From VXPQ01 sp965248175 (GTDB taxonomy: Bacteria > Bacteroidota > Rhodothermia > Rhodothermales > VXPQ01), in contig OZ252093.1 in assembly GCA_965248175.1 (NCBI GenBank), positions 1,798,001 to 1,862,000 on the forward strand: a stretch of 64,000 bases of DNA. Reading direction: 5' to 3'. A program made the translations under genes and the position numbers. This document shows, piece by piece, positions 44,324 to 54,005 of the stretch (the stretch's first letter is position 1; the number at the start of each line of letters is the position of its first letter). The notes beneath the pieces are model-generated. The model ran no database searches. It saw only the letters and a list, made by a program, of their open reading frames with translations, and had not been told where the DNA came from.

Positions 44324-46903
44324 TCAGTTTCGCAGCCTTCCGAACCGTCCCTTTATGTCGGAACGCGGTTGCCGGAGGCGAAGCAGGTCGCGTAATTGCC
44401 CGCTTTTCACGTGCAGATCGAAGCTGTAAGACTGGTACGGCCCGAACGGCACCCAATTGATTGCCATTTCCCAGCAGTTGAAATCGCGAAAAACGGACAC
44501 ACTGGTATAGATGAGTTTTCGTGCCTCGAAATCGTACCCGGAGCGCCCCTGTATTTTCCAGTCCGGTGTCAGGTTGAAATCAAAATGAGCGTTCAGCGCC
44601 GCTGTTCTTTTGGCATTGCTAAACAGTTTGGAATAATTGTAACTGAGATCAAGGCGCAGGGACCACGGAATGGCAAAGTCGGCATAGCTGTCTGATGTAC
44701 CCGAATACGGAGATCGGAATACGTCGTTTCCAGTAAGCGGTGCTCCCCCGGGTATACCTGCCCCGGCGGGCAGATCGCGGGAGCGCAGGCTGTTGAAGGA
44801 ACGTTCCGGCCCGGTTGGCTTGCTTTGGAACGAAGTATTCAGGCTCATCCTGAACAAGGTGGCCCGTACGGGGAGCCATGGTCGGTCAGAGAAGAGGAAC
44901 CGATTGACCACCCGGGCGCCCTCGGTGTTCAGGGCATAGGGAGAGAGGGTTGCTCCCATGTTCAAACTGAGATTGCCGGCGATGCGGGTGCGTGCGTTAA
45001 GGCGCAGATCCCCCAGTTTCATCGAGTCGGCGGCGAAGTTGTAGCCGGTGGTTATACCCGTGTTCAACAGCTGGACCACATTCCTGCGTTCTGTCCCGGT
45101 GGAGTCGGTAGAGATGTGTCGTGTCTCGAATACATTATCGATCGAAAAACTCATGCTCTTTTGTCCGAAGCGCTGTACGCCGGGGACGAGAGCATATTGC
45201 TGGCGTTCTCCGTTCGCATCGGTATACGAGGCCGTATAGCCCCACGCATCCGCATAAAAATCGGGCCGGTAATTGAGGCTCATGCGTGGGCGGACAGTAT
45301 GGCGCAGACCATCGAAGGGGCCGATCCGGAAAGGGAAAATCCCGTAGAACGTCGTATTCATGGAAAACCCGGTTGAAAATTGCCGCAGTGCAAGAAAATC
45401 CGGCGTTTTTTCGACCGTAACCCGGCCTGTTTCGTCAACCTGTCGGCGTTCAGTCTGGATAAACCAGTCTTCCGTGTAATTGATATTCGGGACGAGATGT
45501 ACAGGAAAGGCTCTGGAAAGCGCCGGAAATCCAGAGGCAATGTTGACCCGATGCGCTGCTTTGAAGGCGAATGGCTCTGACCTACCGGTTGCCTCCCGGT
45601 ATTTTGAGGGAGAAATCAGTGCTTCGTACCATGCGATGTCCGTCGAGTCGTTCGGGACAAAGTTATACCGATTGTTCGTATTCAGGCTGTAATCGTACGT
45701 GACACGTTCATACCAGCGTCCCCTGCTCGGGCCATTCTCGCGTGCAAAGGGCTTTCGGGCACTCTGGCGGAATGTGAGACTGGGCAGCACCACACGGACA
45801 CTACCGTTTTCGAGGTTTTGCTGGTGGCTAAGGTTCAGGGACAGGTTGCGTCCTGCTCTACGCCAGGTTTTGCTGAACCCTGCGCTCGACTGGATAGTTT
45901 GCCGGACACGGTCGTCGTACTGTTCCGAAGAGGTGCGCAGGTAGCTTGAGGAGGATAAATCGATATTCGCGCGCAGCCTGGTGGTCGGGTTCAGTTCCTG
46001 ATTATGTGTCCAGCGCAATCGCCCGGTGCCAAATTCCGAAAAGTCGGGATCGCCTCGTTCGCCGTTCCGGTTTTTAAGGTAGTCCACGAGAATCTGCCCG
46101 GAATAGCGGTATCGCCGTGCGTAACGAAATTGCGGCGTGACTTGAAAACTGCCTCGCGTCCATAGGCCAAATTCAAGCCGGGCATCCATATACTCGTTGA
46201 TGGCCTGATACCATCCCCAGTTGCGCAGATAAAATCCCCGTTCGTCTTCTCCGTAGCGGGGGGGCAGGGGGCCGCTGCGCCGGCCCTCGCGAGCAGGCAC
46301 AAAGCCGAACGGCAGCCACAGCGGCGTAGGGATGTTGAACAGATAGAGGCGAATAGGTCCCGTGTATATCCATTCCTGATCGACGACTTTCATTTTGCTC
46401 GACCGGAGCGAGTACGATGGATCGTCCAGGCATTCGCAGGTCGTGTAGACTCCTTCCGCCACGTAAAGCGTACTGTCCTCCCCGACTTTCACCACACTGG
46501 CCCGTATAAATCCCTCATCGAGGGTAGTGCGTGCGCCGGTTACGCGTCCTCGTTCCGTCGCGGCATTGAAGGATATCTGCTCTCCCTCGAAGGTTTCCGA
46601 TCCTTGTGTAAAGGATGGGGCGCCGACCGCGCCGGTATCGCTTTGGAGGCCGGATGCGTGCAATTCATCCTTATCGAAAAGGATATCTATGCGGAATGCG
46701 TATAGTTCAGCCTCTTTGTATGCAACTTTTGCATGATTGTATAAATTCCCCACATCGTTTTCCTCGTTGAAGGAAATCACCAGCGAGTCTTTCGCAGAAA
46801 ACCTGATGGGGGCGTCTGCATTCTGGGCCAGACACGGAATGGGCAAGGCATTGCCCGCAAGGAAAAGCAGCGCAGCGAAAAATGGTCGGCGAACCCCGAT
46901 CAT
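44324..46903 (-). CDS. lptD: LptD-like outer-membrane LPS assembly protein
   Basis: 859 aa from ATG at 46903, which gives a signal peptide (IGVRRPFFAALLFLAGNALP...LAQ); the longer frame to 47161 overlaps the ROK gene antisense. Seen: N-terminal OstA/LptA-like beta-jellyroll ('YNHAKVAYKEAELYAFRIDI', 'ERGRVTGARTTLDEGFIRAS'), 'DPSYSLRSSKMKVVDQEWIY' then 'IPTPLWLPFGFVPAREGRRSG', typical of Bacteroidota LptD, followed by ~600 residues of aromatic-rich strands forming the barrel. It inserts LPS into the outer leaflet. Downstream of the ROK gene by 64 bases, in the same direction. Confidence 0.88.
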   Translation of the reverse strand: MIGVRRPFFAALLFLAGNALPIPCLAQNADAPIRFSAKDSLVISFNEENDVGNLYNHAKVAYKEAELYAFRIDILFDKDELHASGLQSDTGAVGAPSFTQGSETFEGEQISFNAATERGRVTGARTTLDEGFIRASVVKVGEDSTLYVAEGVYTTCECLDDPSYSLRSSKMKVVDQEWIYTGPIRLYLFNIPTPLWLPFGFVPAREGRRSGPLPPRYGEDERGFYLRNWGWYQAINEYMDARLEFGLWTRGSFQVTPQFRYARRYRYSGQILVDYLKNRNGERGDPDFSEFGTGRLRWTHNQELNPTTRLRANIDLSSSSYLRTSSEQYDDRVRQTIQSSAGFSKTWRRAGRNLSLNLSHQQNLENGSVRVVLPSLTFRQSARKPFARENGPSRGRWYERVTYDYSLNTNNRYNFVPNDSTDIAWYEALISPSKYREATGRSEPFAFKAAHRVNIASGFPALSRAFPVHLVPNINYTEDWFIQTERRQVDETGRVTVEKTPDFLALRQFSTGFSMNTTFYGIFPFRIGPFDGLRHTVRPRMSLNYRPDFYADAWGYTASYTDANGERQQYALVPGVQRFGQKSMSFSIDNVFETRHISTDSTGTERRNVVQLLNTGITTGYNFAADSMKLGDLRLNARTRIAGNLSLNMGATLSPYALNTEGARVVNRFLFSDRPWLPVRATLFRMSLNTSFQSKPTGPERSFNSLRSRDLPAGAGIPGGAPLTGNDVFRSPYSGTSDSYADFAIPWSLRLDLSYNYSKLFSNAKRTAALNAHFDFNLTPDWKIQGRSGYDFEARKLIYTSVSVFRDFNCWEMAINWVPFGPYQSYSFDLHVKSGQLRDLLRLRQPRSDIKGRFGRLRN

Positions 46904-46967
46904 AAAACAGGGCGGATGGTGGACATGCGAGTTCGCCCGGGTGCAGGCGGCTACCGGATGTCCGCGG

Positions 46968-47957
46968 CTATGCGGGCGACCTGACCGCTTCTTCGTCGAG
47001 AAACTGAAAGACCAGATGGGCGGCTCCGAGCATACCCGCTTCGTTGCCGAGGGTTTCTCGGACGATTTCAATCTCGTCCCGGTGATCCGGAATGACGTAT
47101 TCGCGGATGCTTTTCCGCGCTGCGTCAATGATGAAATCGCCTGCGGCCGAAAGCCCGCCACCTACCACTACCTTTCGAATGTCCAGGAGGTTGATGGATG
47201 CCCCGAGCACGACGCCCAGTTTGTGGCCTGCCCATCTCAGGATTTCCTGGGCAGGTTCGTCACCGCTGCGGGCTGCTTCGTAGAGCATGAGGGGGGTGAG
47301 ATTTTTCAGGTCCTGCCCCGCCATCTGGTGTATGATGCTTTCGTGCCGGGTGAGCAACTTGTGGCGTCCGTAGCGGGACAGGTATTTCTGGCCCAGGTAT
47401 GCCTCGATCGAACCGGCAATACCGTATCGGTCGATGTCGCCTGCGAAATTGATTGTCATATGCCCGATTTCGGCAGCGGCTCCGGTGGTCCCACGGAATA
47501 TCTTCCGATCGTAGATGATGGCGCCGCCTACACCTGTGCCCAGCGTGACCATGATGAAGGAAGGGTAGGGGCGTCCTCTGCCGTAGTGTGCCGAACCAAG
47601 CCCGGCCAGATTGGCATCGTTTTCTACGAATACGGGCAGTTCGCCGCCCAGACGCGCCTGTAGTGCTTCCCGGAGATTGACCACACCCCATCCAGGCAGG
47701 TTGGGCGGTTGTACGACCGACGTACGCTCCCAATTGATTGCCCCTGGCGCTCCGATACCGATGCCGCTGATCACTGCATCCGGGGCCTCGGCTGCGACCG
47801 AACGGATAAGGTCCGCAATACGGTCCAGTACATGATCGGGGCCGTGGATCGCCTCGGTGTCGCGTGCTTTCTCGACGACGAATCCTTCACCACGCCGGAC
47901 CAGGGCCGCCTTGATCCTGGTTCCTCCAAGATCAATCCCTATTGCGAGCTGATTCAT
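46968..47957 (-). CDS. ROK family sugar kinase (glucokinase-like) lacking the zinc cysteines
   Basis: 329 aa from Met at 47957 ('NQLAIGIDLGGTRIKAALV', phosphate-1 motif). Seen: 'GIGIGAPGAINWERTSV', catalytic 'VENDANLAGLGSAHYGRG' with Asp114, 'VTLGTGVGGAIIYDRKIFRG' and 'AAEIGHMTINFAG'. Known: most ROK kinases have a zinc site, His plus CxCGxxGC. Here His166 is kept but the cysteines are replaced by Asp176, Tyr178 and Ser183 ('DRYGIAGS'). Probable ATP-dependent glucose or N-acetylhexosamine kinase; substrate undetermined. It sits in a same-strand run eno-ftsB-ROK-lptD. Confidence 0.9.
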   Translation of the reverse strand: MNQLAIGIDLGGTRIKAALVRRGEGFVVEKARDTEAIHGPDHVLDRIADLIRSVAAEAPDAVISGIGIGAPGAINWERTSVVQPPNLPGWGVVNLREALQARLGGELPVFVENDANLAGLGSAHYGRGRPYPSFIMVTLGTGVGGAIIYDRKIFRGTTGAAAEIGHMTINFAGDIDRYGIAGSIEAYLGQKYLSRYGRHKLLTRHESIIHQMAGQDLKNLTPLMLYEAARSGDEPAQEILRWAGHKLGVVLGASINLLDIRKVVVGGGLSAAGDFIIDAARKSIREYVIPDHRDEIEIVRETLGNEAGMLGAAHLVFQFLDEEAVRSPA

Positions 47958-48025
47958 GCCGAGGTCTTTTGATACAGGCGCCGGATCATTCCGGGAGGTC
48001 CGTGAGCCAATGCGTGCCGGAAGGG

Positions 48026-48481
48026 TCAATCGTTTGCAGTGCGTTGGCGGCCGGACGCATTGCCCGGGGATTCGTTCATGGCCTTACGTTGTCGATCTTC
48101 CGGAGCATTCTTTTTGGTGTTGGCGCGTTCTTCGACAGGATACACCGTTTCGCCGGGGCGGTGCATGCCATATTCTTCACGCGCGATTTTTTCTACCGCT
48201 TCGTCGGAGAGGCCTTCGCTAACTTCTTTTTCGAGTTGTGAGATGTCGGCCCGCAGCCGTTCGTTTTCCTGGTGCACTTCCGTATACTCGTTGCGCCACG
48301 TCATGCGCTTGAGGAGGCTGTGGCTGTCGAGGAATACGAACGAGCCAAGAGCAGCCGCTATAATAGCCCACAGGACTACTTTGCGCAGGCGCCGTTTCGT
48401 ATCCACAGACAAAAACAACGGAGAAGACGGCGTATCCGATCCGATTCGGTCTGACGAATGCTTGAAGGATTTCTTCTTCAT
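48026..48481 (-). CDS. FtsB/DivIC-type septum formation initiator
   Basis: 151 aa. Seen: a cytoplasmic Lys-rich N-terminus, one membrane segment ('VVLWAIIAAALGSFVFLD', ~35-52), then a coiled coil ('NEYTEVHQENERLRADISQLEKEV', ~64-88, here referred to by position) and 'IAREEYGMHRPGETVYPV', the characteristic FtsB/DivIC ending. It forms a complex with FtsL/FtsQ-type partners in the divisome. The C-terminal ~35 residues are hydrophilic and not conserved. It follows eno by seven bases, an arrangement known in many bacteria. Confidence 0.88.
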   Translation of the reverse strand: MKKKSFKHSSDRIGSDTPSSPLFLSVDTKRRLRKVVLWAIIAAALGSFVFLDSHSLLKRMTWRNEYTEVHQENERLRADISQLEKEVSEGLSDEAVEKIAREEYGMHRPGETVYPVEERANTKKNAPEDRQRKAMNESPGNASGRQRTAND

Positions 48482-48488
48482 GCGGCTA

Positions 48489-49781
48489 TTATTCTATGGT
48501 GCCGATACGCAGAGCGCCAATGCCAGGGAAAGAAGCCGCAGATTCGAGCAACTCCTCGATGCGCAGTAATTGATTGTACTTTGCGATGCGGTCGCTGCGG
48601 CTTGCGGAGCCGGTCTTGATCTGACCGGCATTCGTGGCTACGGCAAGGTCCGCAATGGTTGCATCTTCGGTTTCGCCGGAGCGGTGGCTGATCACTGCCG
48701 TATATCCGTGGGTGTGCGCGAGCTCGATGGCCTGCAGCGTTTCCGTCAGCGTACCGATCTGGTTCAGTTTGATCAGTATGGAGTTGGCTGCTCCGTCGCT
48801 GATGCCTTGTTGCAACCGGTCGGTATTCGTCACAAAAAGGTCGTCTCCGACGAGTTGTATCCGGTTCCCGAGACGATCCGTGAGTGCTTTCCAGCCTTCC
48901 CAGTCATCTTCGGCCAAGCCATCCTCAATGGAGAGGATAGGATACTGATTGACCCAGTTCTCCCAGAAGTCGATCATGTCCGAGGCGGATCGCTTTGTAT
49001 TTGGGTCGCTCTTCCAGAAAAGATAATACCCGTCCCGGTACATTTCGGAGGTGGCCGGATCCAAGGCCAGATAGACATCCCGCCCTGCTTCGTACCCGGC
49101 TTGCGAAACTGCTTCGAGGATGACCTCCACAGCTTCGTCGTTGGAACGCAAGTCGGGGGCAAAGCCGCCTTCGTCGCCGACCGCGGTATTGTACCCCCTT
49201 TCCTTGAGTACCTTCCGCAGCGTATGGAAAATTTCGGCGCCGACGCGGAGTGCTTCGCTGAAGGAGCTTGCGCCGATCGGCATGATCATGAATTCCTGCA
49301 TGTCCACGCTGTTGTCCGCATGGTGTCCTCCGTTGATGATGTTCATCATCGGTACAGGAAGCGTGGAGGCATTGGTTCCGCCGATATATCGGTAGAGAGG
49401 AAGCCCGAGGTTCTCAGCGGCGGCTTTTGCGACCGCAAGCGATACGCCGAGTAGGGCATTGGCCCCAAGCCGTCCCTTGTTTTCGGTGCCGTCGAGGTCG
49501 ATCAGCGTATTGTCGATAGAAACCTGTTCCAGCACATCCCGCCCGATCAATTCCGGGGCGATCATTTCATTCACGTTTCGGACAGCATCCAATACACCCT
49601 TGCCCATGTAGGCGCTGTCGTCCCCATCCCGCAGTTCCACGGCCTCGTGTTCTCCCGTGGATGCTCCGCTCGGGACGGCGGCACGCCCACGAAACCCATC
49701 CGATGTGATGACATCGACTTCGACGGTCGGATTGCCACGGCTGTCAAGAATCTGCCGGGCGGTGATGTGCTCTATCTGCAT
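48489..49781 (-). CDS. eno: Enolase
   Basis: 430 aa. Converts 2-phosphoglycerate to phosphoenolpyruvate. Seen: 'ITARQILDSRGNPTVEVDV' at the N-terminus, 'GRAAVPSGASTGEHEAVELRDGD' (substrate loop), 'VPMMNIINGGHHADNSVDMQEFMI', 'LSIEDGLAEDDWEGW' (metal-binding Glu/Asp) and 'ILIKLNQIGTLTETL' with the catalytic Lys, then 'AVISHRSGETEDATIADLAV'. All catalytic positions are intact. First gene of the run eno-ftsB-ROK-lptD. PEP is also made or used by the PPDK encoded at 23415. Confidence 0.98.
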   Translation of the reverse strand: MQIEHITARQILDSRGNPTVEVDVITSDGFRGRAAVPSGASTGEHEAVELRDGDDSAYMGKGVLDAVRNVNEMIAPELIGRDVLEQVSIDNTLIDLDGTENKGRLGANALLGVSLAVAKAAAENLGLPLYRYIGGTNASTLPVPMMNIINGGHHADNSVDMQEFMIMPIGASSFSEALRVGAEIFHTLRKVLKERGYNTAVGDEGGFAPDLRSNDEAVEVILEAVSQAGYEAGRDVYLALDPATSEMYRDGYYLFWKSDPNTKRSASDMIDFWENWVNQYPILSIEDGLAEDDWEGWKALTDRLGNRIQLVGDDLFVTNTDRLQQGISDGAANSILIKLNQIGTLTETLQAIELAHTHGYTAVISHRSGETEDATIADLAVATNAGQIKTGSASRSDRIAKYNQLLRIEELLESAASFPGIGALRIGTIE

Positions 49782-49870
49782 AATGCTGGCAAGAATATAC
49801 TACGAACGGGCCGCAAGCGCGGGCCGCTAAATGGGACGAGGAGTGTGGAAGGAGAGCCGAATGCGAGGCG

Positions 49871-51223
49871 TTACGGAGCGCGCACTGTCGTCGCTTCGTT
49901 GATCCATGCGTAACAGCCGTAATCTACCCGGTAGGGCTGCCCTGGCTCCCAGTTTTGGAAAAAGAGTGCTTCCTGATCCGGAAAACTGCGCCGGTAGGTG
50001 GCGATTTTCTGATTCGCCTGCGCTGATACACTCGAGTCCTTTGCCCGGGCCTGCTGATAATAATCCACCGCCAGCCAGTAAACGGCCCGGTCTTCCCGCT
50101 CGAACGTGCCACAATTCGATACGGCGGTGGCGTACAGGTCGCCGATGGCGATATATGCCTGACCGAAGTTTGCATCCACCTGGATGGCCTGACGGAACAG
50201 GGACCGTGCCTGGGAAACGGCGCCCTCCTGTTGCCGGGCGATTCCTAGATTGTACAGAATATCCCGTCGGATTGTGGCGTCGGCGTCGTCGCCGAGCAGC
50301 GCACGAGCCTCCTCATAGTAGGATATTGCCCGGGTTGCATTCCCGTCCTGGAGATGAAGTTGTCCGAGGCGGCGGTATGTCAGGGGTGATGGATCCATTT
50401 CGAGCAGACGGTCGCCGAGTTCTGCGGCCTCGTCGCGGTAGCCCAGTTCGAGATAGATGTCGAAGAGTTCCGCGGCTACCTCTATGTTATCCGGGGTATT
50501 GCCCAGTCGTGTCTGGAGAAATTCAAGGCGTTCTTCCGGTGTGCTGAACAGGGCGTTACGTATCTCCGTGAGGTACGCAGCGACATCCGCATTGTCGGGA
50601 TAGCATGCCTCGGCTTCGTCTGTCAGGTTAATGGCGCGCTGCTTGTCGCCGTTTCGGGCGGCGTCGTCGATGATGATGCGTACATAGTATGCATCGATAT
50701 TACACCCGATCATGGTGTAGACCTCGTTGTAGACCGAGGCGAATGTAGGCGGATCGCTACTCAGCGATTGATGGTTTTCCTGCAGGAAGCGTCCCTTTCG
50801 GAGCGTCCATTGGGCTTCGTCGAACTCAATGGCGCCTTCCTGCATACTGGCGATGGATTGATCGAACCATGCATAGGCTGAGTCGAGATATGCTTGATTG
50901 CCCTCTTCGCTTGTCGAGGCCTCGGCCAGCGCTGTGTAGAGGTCCACGGCCCGCTCGAAATTCCGGTCGTCATTTCGCGGATACTCGGGTGCGTTATGGA
51001 GGATCCAGTGGAGGTTCGGCAATGCACTCAGATAATTCCTGTTTTTGAAATCCTCATAGTAGAGACTGTAGTGCACGGCCTTGTCCTGGTCGCTCACTAC
51101 GTTTGCCTCGTCGGATTGAGCGAGGACAGGCTGCACCGGCCCGGTGGCGCATACGGCCGCAAGCAATACGGATGCGATGAGACCCTGGCTACAAAGGGAG
51201 GTATGCTTTATAATGCGCCGCAT
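49871..51223 (-). CDS. Exported TPR-repeat protein
   Basis: 450 aa. Seen: an N-terminal signal peptide (~residues 10-36, ending VLAQ), then an all-helical protein with several tetratricopeptide units, clearest at ~235-340: 'VAAELFDIYLELGYRDEAAELGDRLLEM', 'TYRRLGQLHLQDGNATRAISYYEEA' and 'LYNLGIARQQEGAVSQARSLFRQAI' (given as unit starts). The last ~90 residues contain Cys pairs ('NCGTFEREDRAVYWLAVDYY', 'YGCYAWINEAT'). Known: TPR proteins are scaffolds; similar periplasmic proteins occur widely in Bacteroidota. No partner is identified; it is separated by ~60 bases from the barrel protein upstream. Confidence 0.8.
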   Translation of the reverse strand: MRRIIKHTSLCSQGLIASVLLAAVCATGPVQPVLAQSDEANVVSDQDKAVHYSLYYEDFKNRNYLSALPNLHWILHNAPEYPRNDDRNFERAVDLYTALAEASTSEEGNQAYLDSAYAWFDQSIASMQEGAIEFDEAQWTLRKGRFLQENHQSLSSDPPTFASVYNEVYTMIGCNIDAYYVRIIIDDAARNGDKQRAINLTDEAEACYPDNADVAAYLTEIRNALFSTPEERLEFLQTRLGNTPDNIEVAAELFDIYLELGYRDEAAELGDRLLEMDPSPLTYRRLGQLHLQDGNATRAISYYEEARALLGDDADATIRRDILYNLGIARQQEGAVSQARSLFRQAIQVDANFGQAYIAIGDLYATAVSNCGTFEREDRAVYWLAVDYYQQARAKDSSVSAQANQKIATYRRSFPDQEALFFQNWEPGQPYRVDYGCYAWINEATTVRAP

Positions 51224-51281
51224 GATTAAAGCTCGTCTTGTGAAGGGGGATCGCCTGCCGATAAAGTTACACCTTTTGACG

Positions 51282-52652
51282 TTAACGTAGTTTCGGGGTC
51301 TGGAACCATCGTTCGCCTATATTTACCGACATGGAGAGCCGGTAGAAAACATCGCGTACGAGATCGGCATTGGCGGCGCCACGTATGCCCGCCTGCATAT
51401 TTATATCGAAACGCGCACCCGGTATCAGGGTCGGTAAACCAAAGCCTGCTGAAATCGTTGTTGTTTCGATGTCCATATTCCGGTCAGGGGAAATATAAGC
51501 CCGATCCCAGGAAATTCCGAAGCGGTAGGCAATGCGCGCTGGCCACGATGCAAGAAGATCGGTACCTGCGGGCAGGAATTCAACGCCAGTTCCGAGCTGC
51601 ACTACGTCTGACAACCCCTGTGCTGTTCCCGAGTGATATCCGGGCAAGGGGATAGTGCTCCGCAGATCGGTCCATGGGGCGAATTTTCCACCGGCCGATA
51701 ACGTCCATCGATTGTCGGGATAATACGCAACGCCCAGGCCCAATTGCCAGGGCATGTCGATTTTTCCGGAAATCGTTGTTCCCAGCGTATCCCTGTCGAG
51801 GTTTTCTCCCAGTGAGGTAACCCGTTTGGCTGACAACGTTGTGGGGAGCGTAAAGGCCCCGCCAATGCTGATAAAATCCTCTTCAGCAAGTACGTTTTGT
51901 ATGCTGAACAAGGCTCCGAACGTAGCCGAAAGGCCGTTCAGCCGGGTCGAAGTTTCAAGATTCGTATCAAGGAACAAGGGACCGGAAGGCCCTTCCAGAA
52001 AGATGGTTTCCCGTCCGTTGTCGATGAGACCAAAGAGTGCATTGAGTGAGGCGCCGGCGCTGAAATTGGGGCTGAACCGGTATCCGAGGCCGCCTGTAAT
52101 CTGCTGTATTCCGCCCGATCCGAAAAAATTCACGCGATACCCCACCGTGTCGGGCCGGGCCGGGTCTCCAGAGAGAAGAGTCCCTTCATTCGCTACATTG
52201 TAGCTCACGCGCGAAAAGGGAGCAAACCCCAGCGCTACCCCCAGTTTCCGTTCAATCAGGGGAAAACCGAGCTGTATGCCACTCAGATGGCCGGAGCCAA
52301 GCCGACTGGTTTCCTTATTTTTATCGGAAATCACAAGGTTCTGGTAGGCGAATCCTGCCGAAATGCGGGTGAGCACCTGATCGGCCCAGGCTCCCGGGTT
52401 GTTCGGATTCACGTATTGCAGCGAATGAAGTGCAAATCCGGCGTGGCCGATCCCCGTGCCCTGTCCACCTGCATGGAGGTGCAATGTGCCGATACCGAAG
52501 CGGGAATACAGGGATCCGTCGCGAGCGTCTTGCGCCATCCCGGGCGATACGGCGAGAATCGCCGTGGCGAGGACCAGGACAGCGCATACCGCGAGTGATC
52601 TGAAGAAGCGGGCAGATCCGCGTCCGGTGCGGGAAAACGAAAGGGATGGCAT
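51282..52652 (-). CDS. Outer-membrane beta-barrel protein (FadL/PorV-like)
   Basis: 456 aa from ATG at 52652, which gives a signal peptide ending 'GMAQDARDGS'; a TTG at 52676 overlapping the previous stop would add eight residues. Seen: 'SLYSRFGIGTLHLHAGGQGTG', 'GHAGFALHSLQYVNPNNPGAW', the opening seen in Bacteroidota FadL-like porins that carry a small luminal domain, then about fourteen amphipathic strands ('GLGVAYYPDNRWTLSAGGKF', 'DINMQAGIRGAANADLVRDV'). Function likely outer-membrane transport or secretion support; substrate unknown. It lies just downstream of the DUF4270 lipoprotein gene. Confidence 0.75.
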   Translation of the reverse strand: MPSLSFSRTGRGSARFFRSLAVCAVLVLATAILAVSPGMAQDARDGSLYSRFGIGTLHLHAGGQGTGIGHAGFALHSLQYVNPNNPGAWADQVLTRISAGFAYQNLVISDKNKETSRLGSGHLSGIQLGFPLIERKLGVALGFAPFSRVSYNVANEGTLLSGDPARPDTVGYRVNFFGSGGIQQITGGLGYRFSPNFSAGASLNALFGLIDNGRETIFLEGPSGPLFLDTNLETSTRLNGLSATFGALFSIQNVLAEEDFISIGGAFTLPTTLSAKRVTSLGENLDRDTLGTTISGKIDMPWQLGLGVAYYPDNRWTLSAGGKFAPWTDLRSTIPLPGYHSGTAQGLSDVVQLGTGVEFLPAGTDLLASWPARIAYRFGISWDRAYISPDRNMDIETTTISAGFGLPTLIPGARFDINMQAGIRGAANADLVRDVFYRLSMSVNIGERWFQTPKLR

Positions 52653-52672
52653 CGTTGCTCGACGGGGTGCGG

Positions 52673-53908
52673 TCAATAGATCGGGGTGAGCGTGATGAAC
52701 CCGGCAGGCGCCTGATTGCCGGCGTCGGCGTCATAAAAGAGCATGGGATTCAGGGAGCTGTGATAATAGTAATAACTTGCCTGGTCCGAGGGTAATGTAG
52801 TAGACATGCCCGGGTCAGGCATCCGGATCTCGAATACTATGTCTTCCGTGATGTTTTCTTCGATAGTACGCGCGAGCACAGGCCCCCCGAATACAAAGCG
52901 ACCCTGGTCGTCCATCGTGCTTCGACCTGTCAGGGCATAGGTACTGTCGCCGGAGACTCGCCTGTAGAGGTCCAGTGTTCGGAGAAGGGGGCGCTCAAAA
53001 TGCACCGGCGTGTTTTGCCGGAAGGTCAGGGTATCCACCCATAGCGTAAAGGTAGCCCGGTTTATGGAGAGTGGTTCGTCGGACGTATAGATGTCGCTGG
53101 AGACGGATAGCGAAAATTCGGGGTTAGGCCCAATGCCCGCCTGCATAAGGAACCGGTCTTCGGGAATATCCGCGGATGGCGAACGCTCTACGAAAGGGTA
53201 GGCTTTACTCACCGGATAAAAAACAGAGTCCGCGCCGGTGGTGGCAAACAGTACAGAGCCCCGCGGGCCGAATCCGACCACTGCGTTTCCTTCGACCGGG
53301 TCGATGCGGAAGCCGTGGAAAAGATTGCCGACATCGGGGTCCCGGAGAATAGGATCGTGTTCCGAAACCCAGGAATCGGGCAACGGAACGACGACCAGCG
53401 TGTCCGTGGCTAAAAAGGTGAATTCCGTGATGATCGGCCCGGTAGCGAAGGAGGACCCGGTTGGTACATCGTCCGCGTCCCAGTCCTCGCTGACGTCTCT
53501 CAGCACTGCTCGCAGCTCGCTCGTTGAATCACCGTATACATAGGTGCGCCGCAGGCGCAACTCGACCGCTTCGACGGTACCGGCCTGAAAATCATCCGAT
53601 GTGACTGCCGTGATGTCGAAATATCCCTGCACTTCGTATTGACCGAGCACGGGGTCCTGAACCATGCCCGTGAGAACACGTGGAGGGCTGGTGGCGGGTT
53701 GTTTCAACTCCGCAGCCCGCAGGGATGAGAGGGGCTCAACCGTATTGACGGGATCTCCTCCGGCCGCGCCGAGCAGGTCGCCACCGACGTTTGCGGGATC
53801 GTCGCAGGCTGCCAGCAGGGCGCCCATGCATATGAGCAGAGTGGGCAGGGCCGTCTTCACGAAGGCTCGATTTTGGAACAAGGTATCCGGTGGCATGAGG
53901 AACGTCAT
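52673..53908 (-). CDS. DUF4270-like lipoprotein
   Basis: 411 aa from Met at 53908 (a start four codons later, 53896, is also possible). Seen: a lipoprotein signal ending 'GALLAAC' followed by DDPANVGGDLLG, which resembles the DUF4270 opening (C....D...iG.dl), then beta-rich sequence with 'GYFDITAVTSDDFQAGTVEA', 'VELRLRRTYVYGDSTS' and a C-terminal domain ('INRATFTLWVDTLTFRQNTP'). Known: DUF4270 proteins are Bacteroidota cell-surface lipoproteins of unknown function, often encoded beside a short glycogen-synthase-like gene, exactly as here. Confidence 0.8.
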   Translation of the reverse strand: MTFLMPPDTLFQNRAFVKTALPTLLICMGALLAACDDPANVGGDLLGAAGGDPVNTVEPLSSLRAAELKQPATSPPRVLTGMVQDPVLGQYEVQGYFDITAVTSDDFQAGTVEAVELRLRRTYVYGDSTSELRAVLRDVSEDWDADDVPTGSSFATGPIITEFTFLATDTLVVVPLPDSWVSEHDPILRDPDVGNLFHGFRIDPVEGNAVVGFGPRGSVLFATTGADSVFYPVSKAYPFVERSPSADIPEDRFLMQAGIGPNPEFSLSVSSDIYTSDEPLSINRATFTLWVDTLTFRQNTPVHFERPLLRTLDLYRRVSGDSTYALTGRSTMDDQGRFVFGGPVLARTIEENITEDIVFEIRMPDPGMSTTLPSDQASYYYYHSSLNPMLFYDADAGNQAPAGFITLTPIY

Positions 53909-54005
53909 CGACCGGATTTTATTGTGAAGGGACAGAAAACAGGTATGCATAAAATGACTACAGGTTCCCCGTCGTTTACACGATGCAAGCGAACCTGTTA
54001 TGCAT

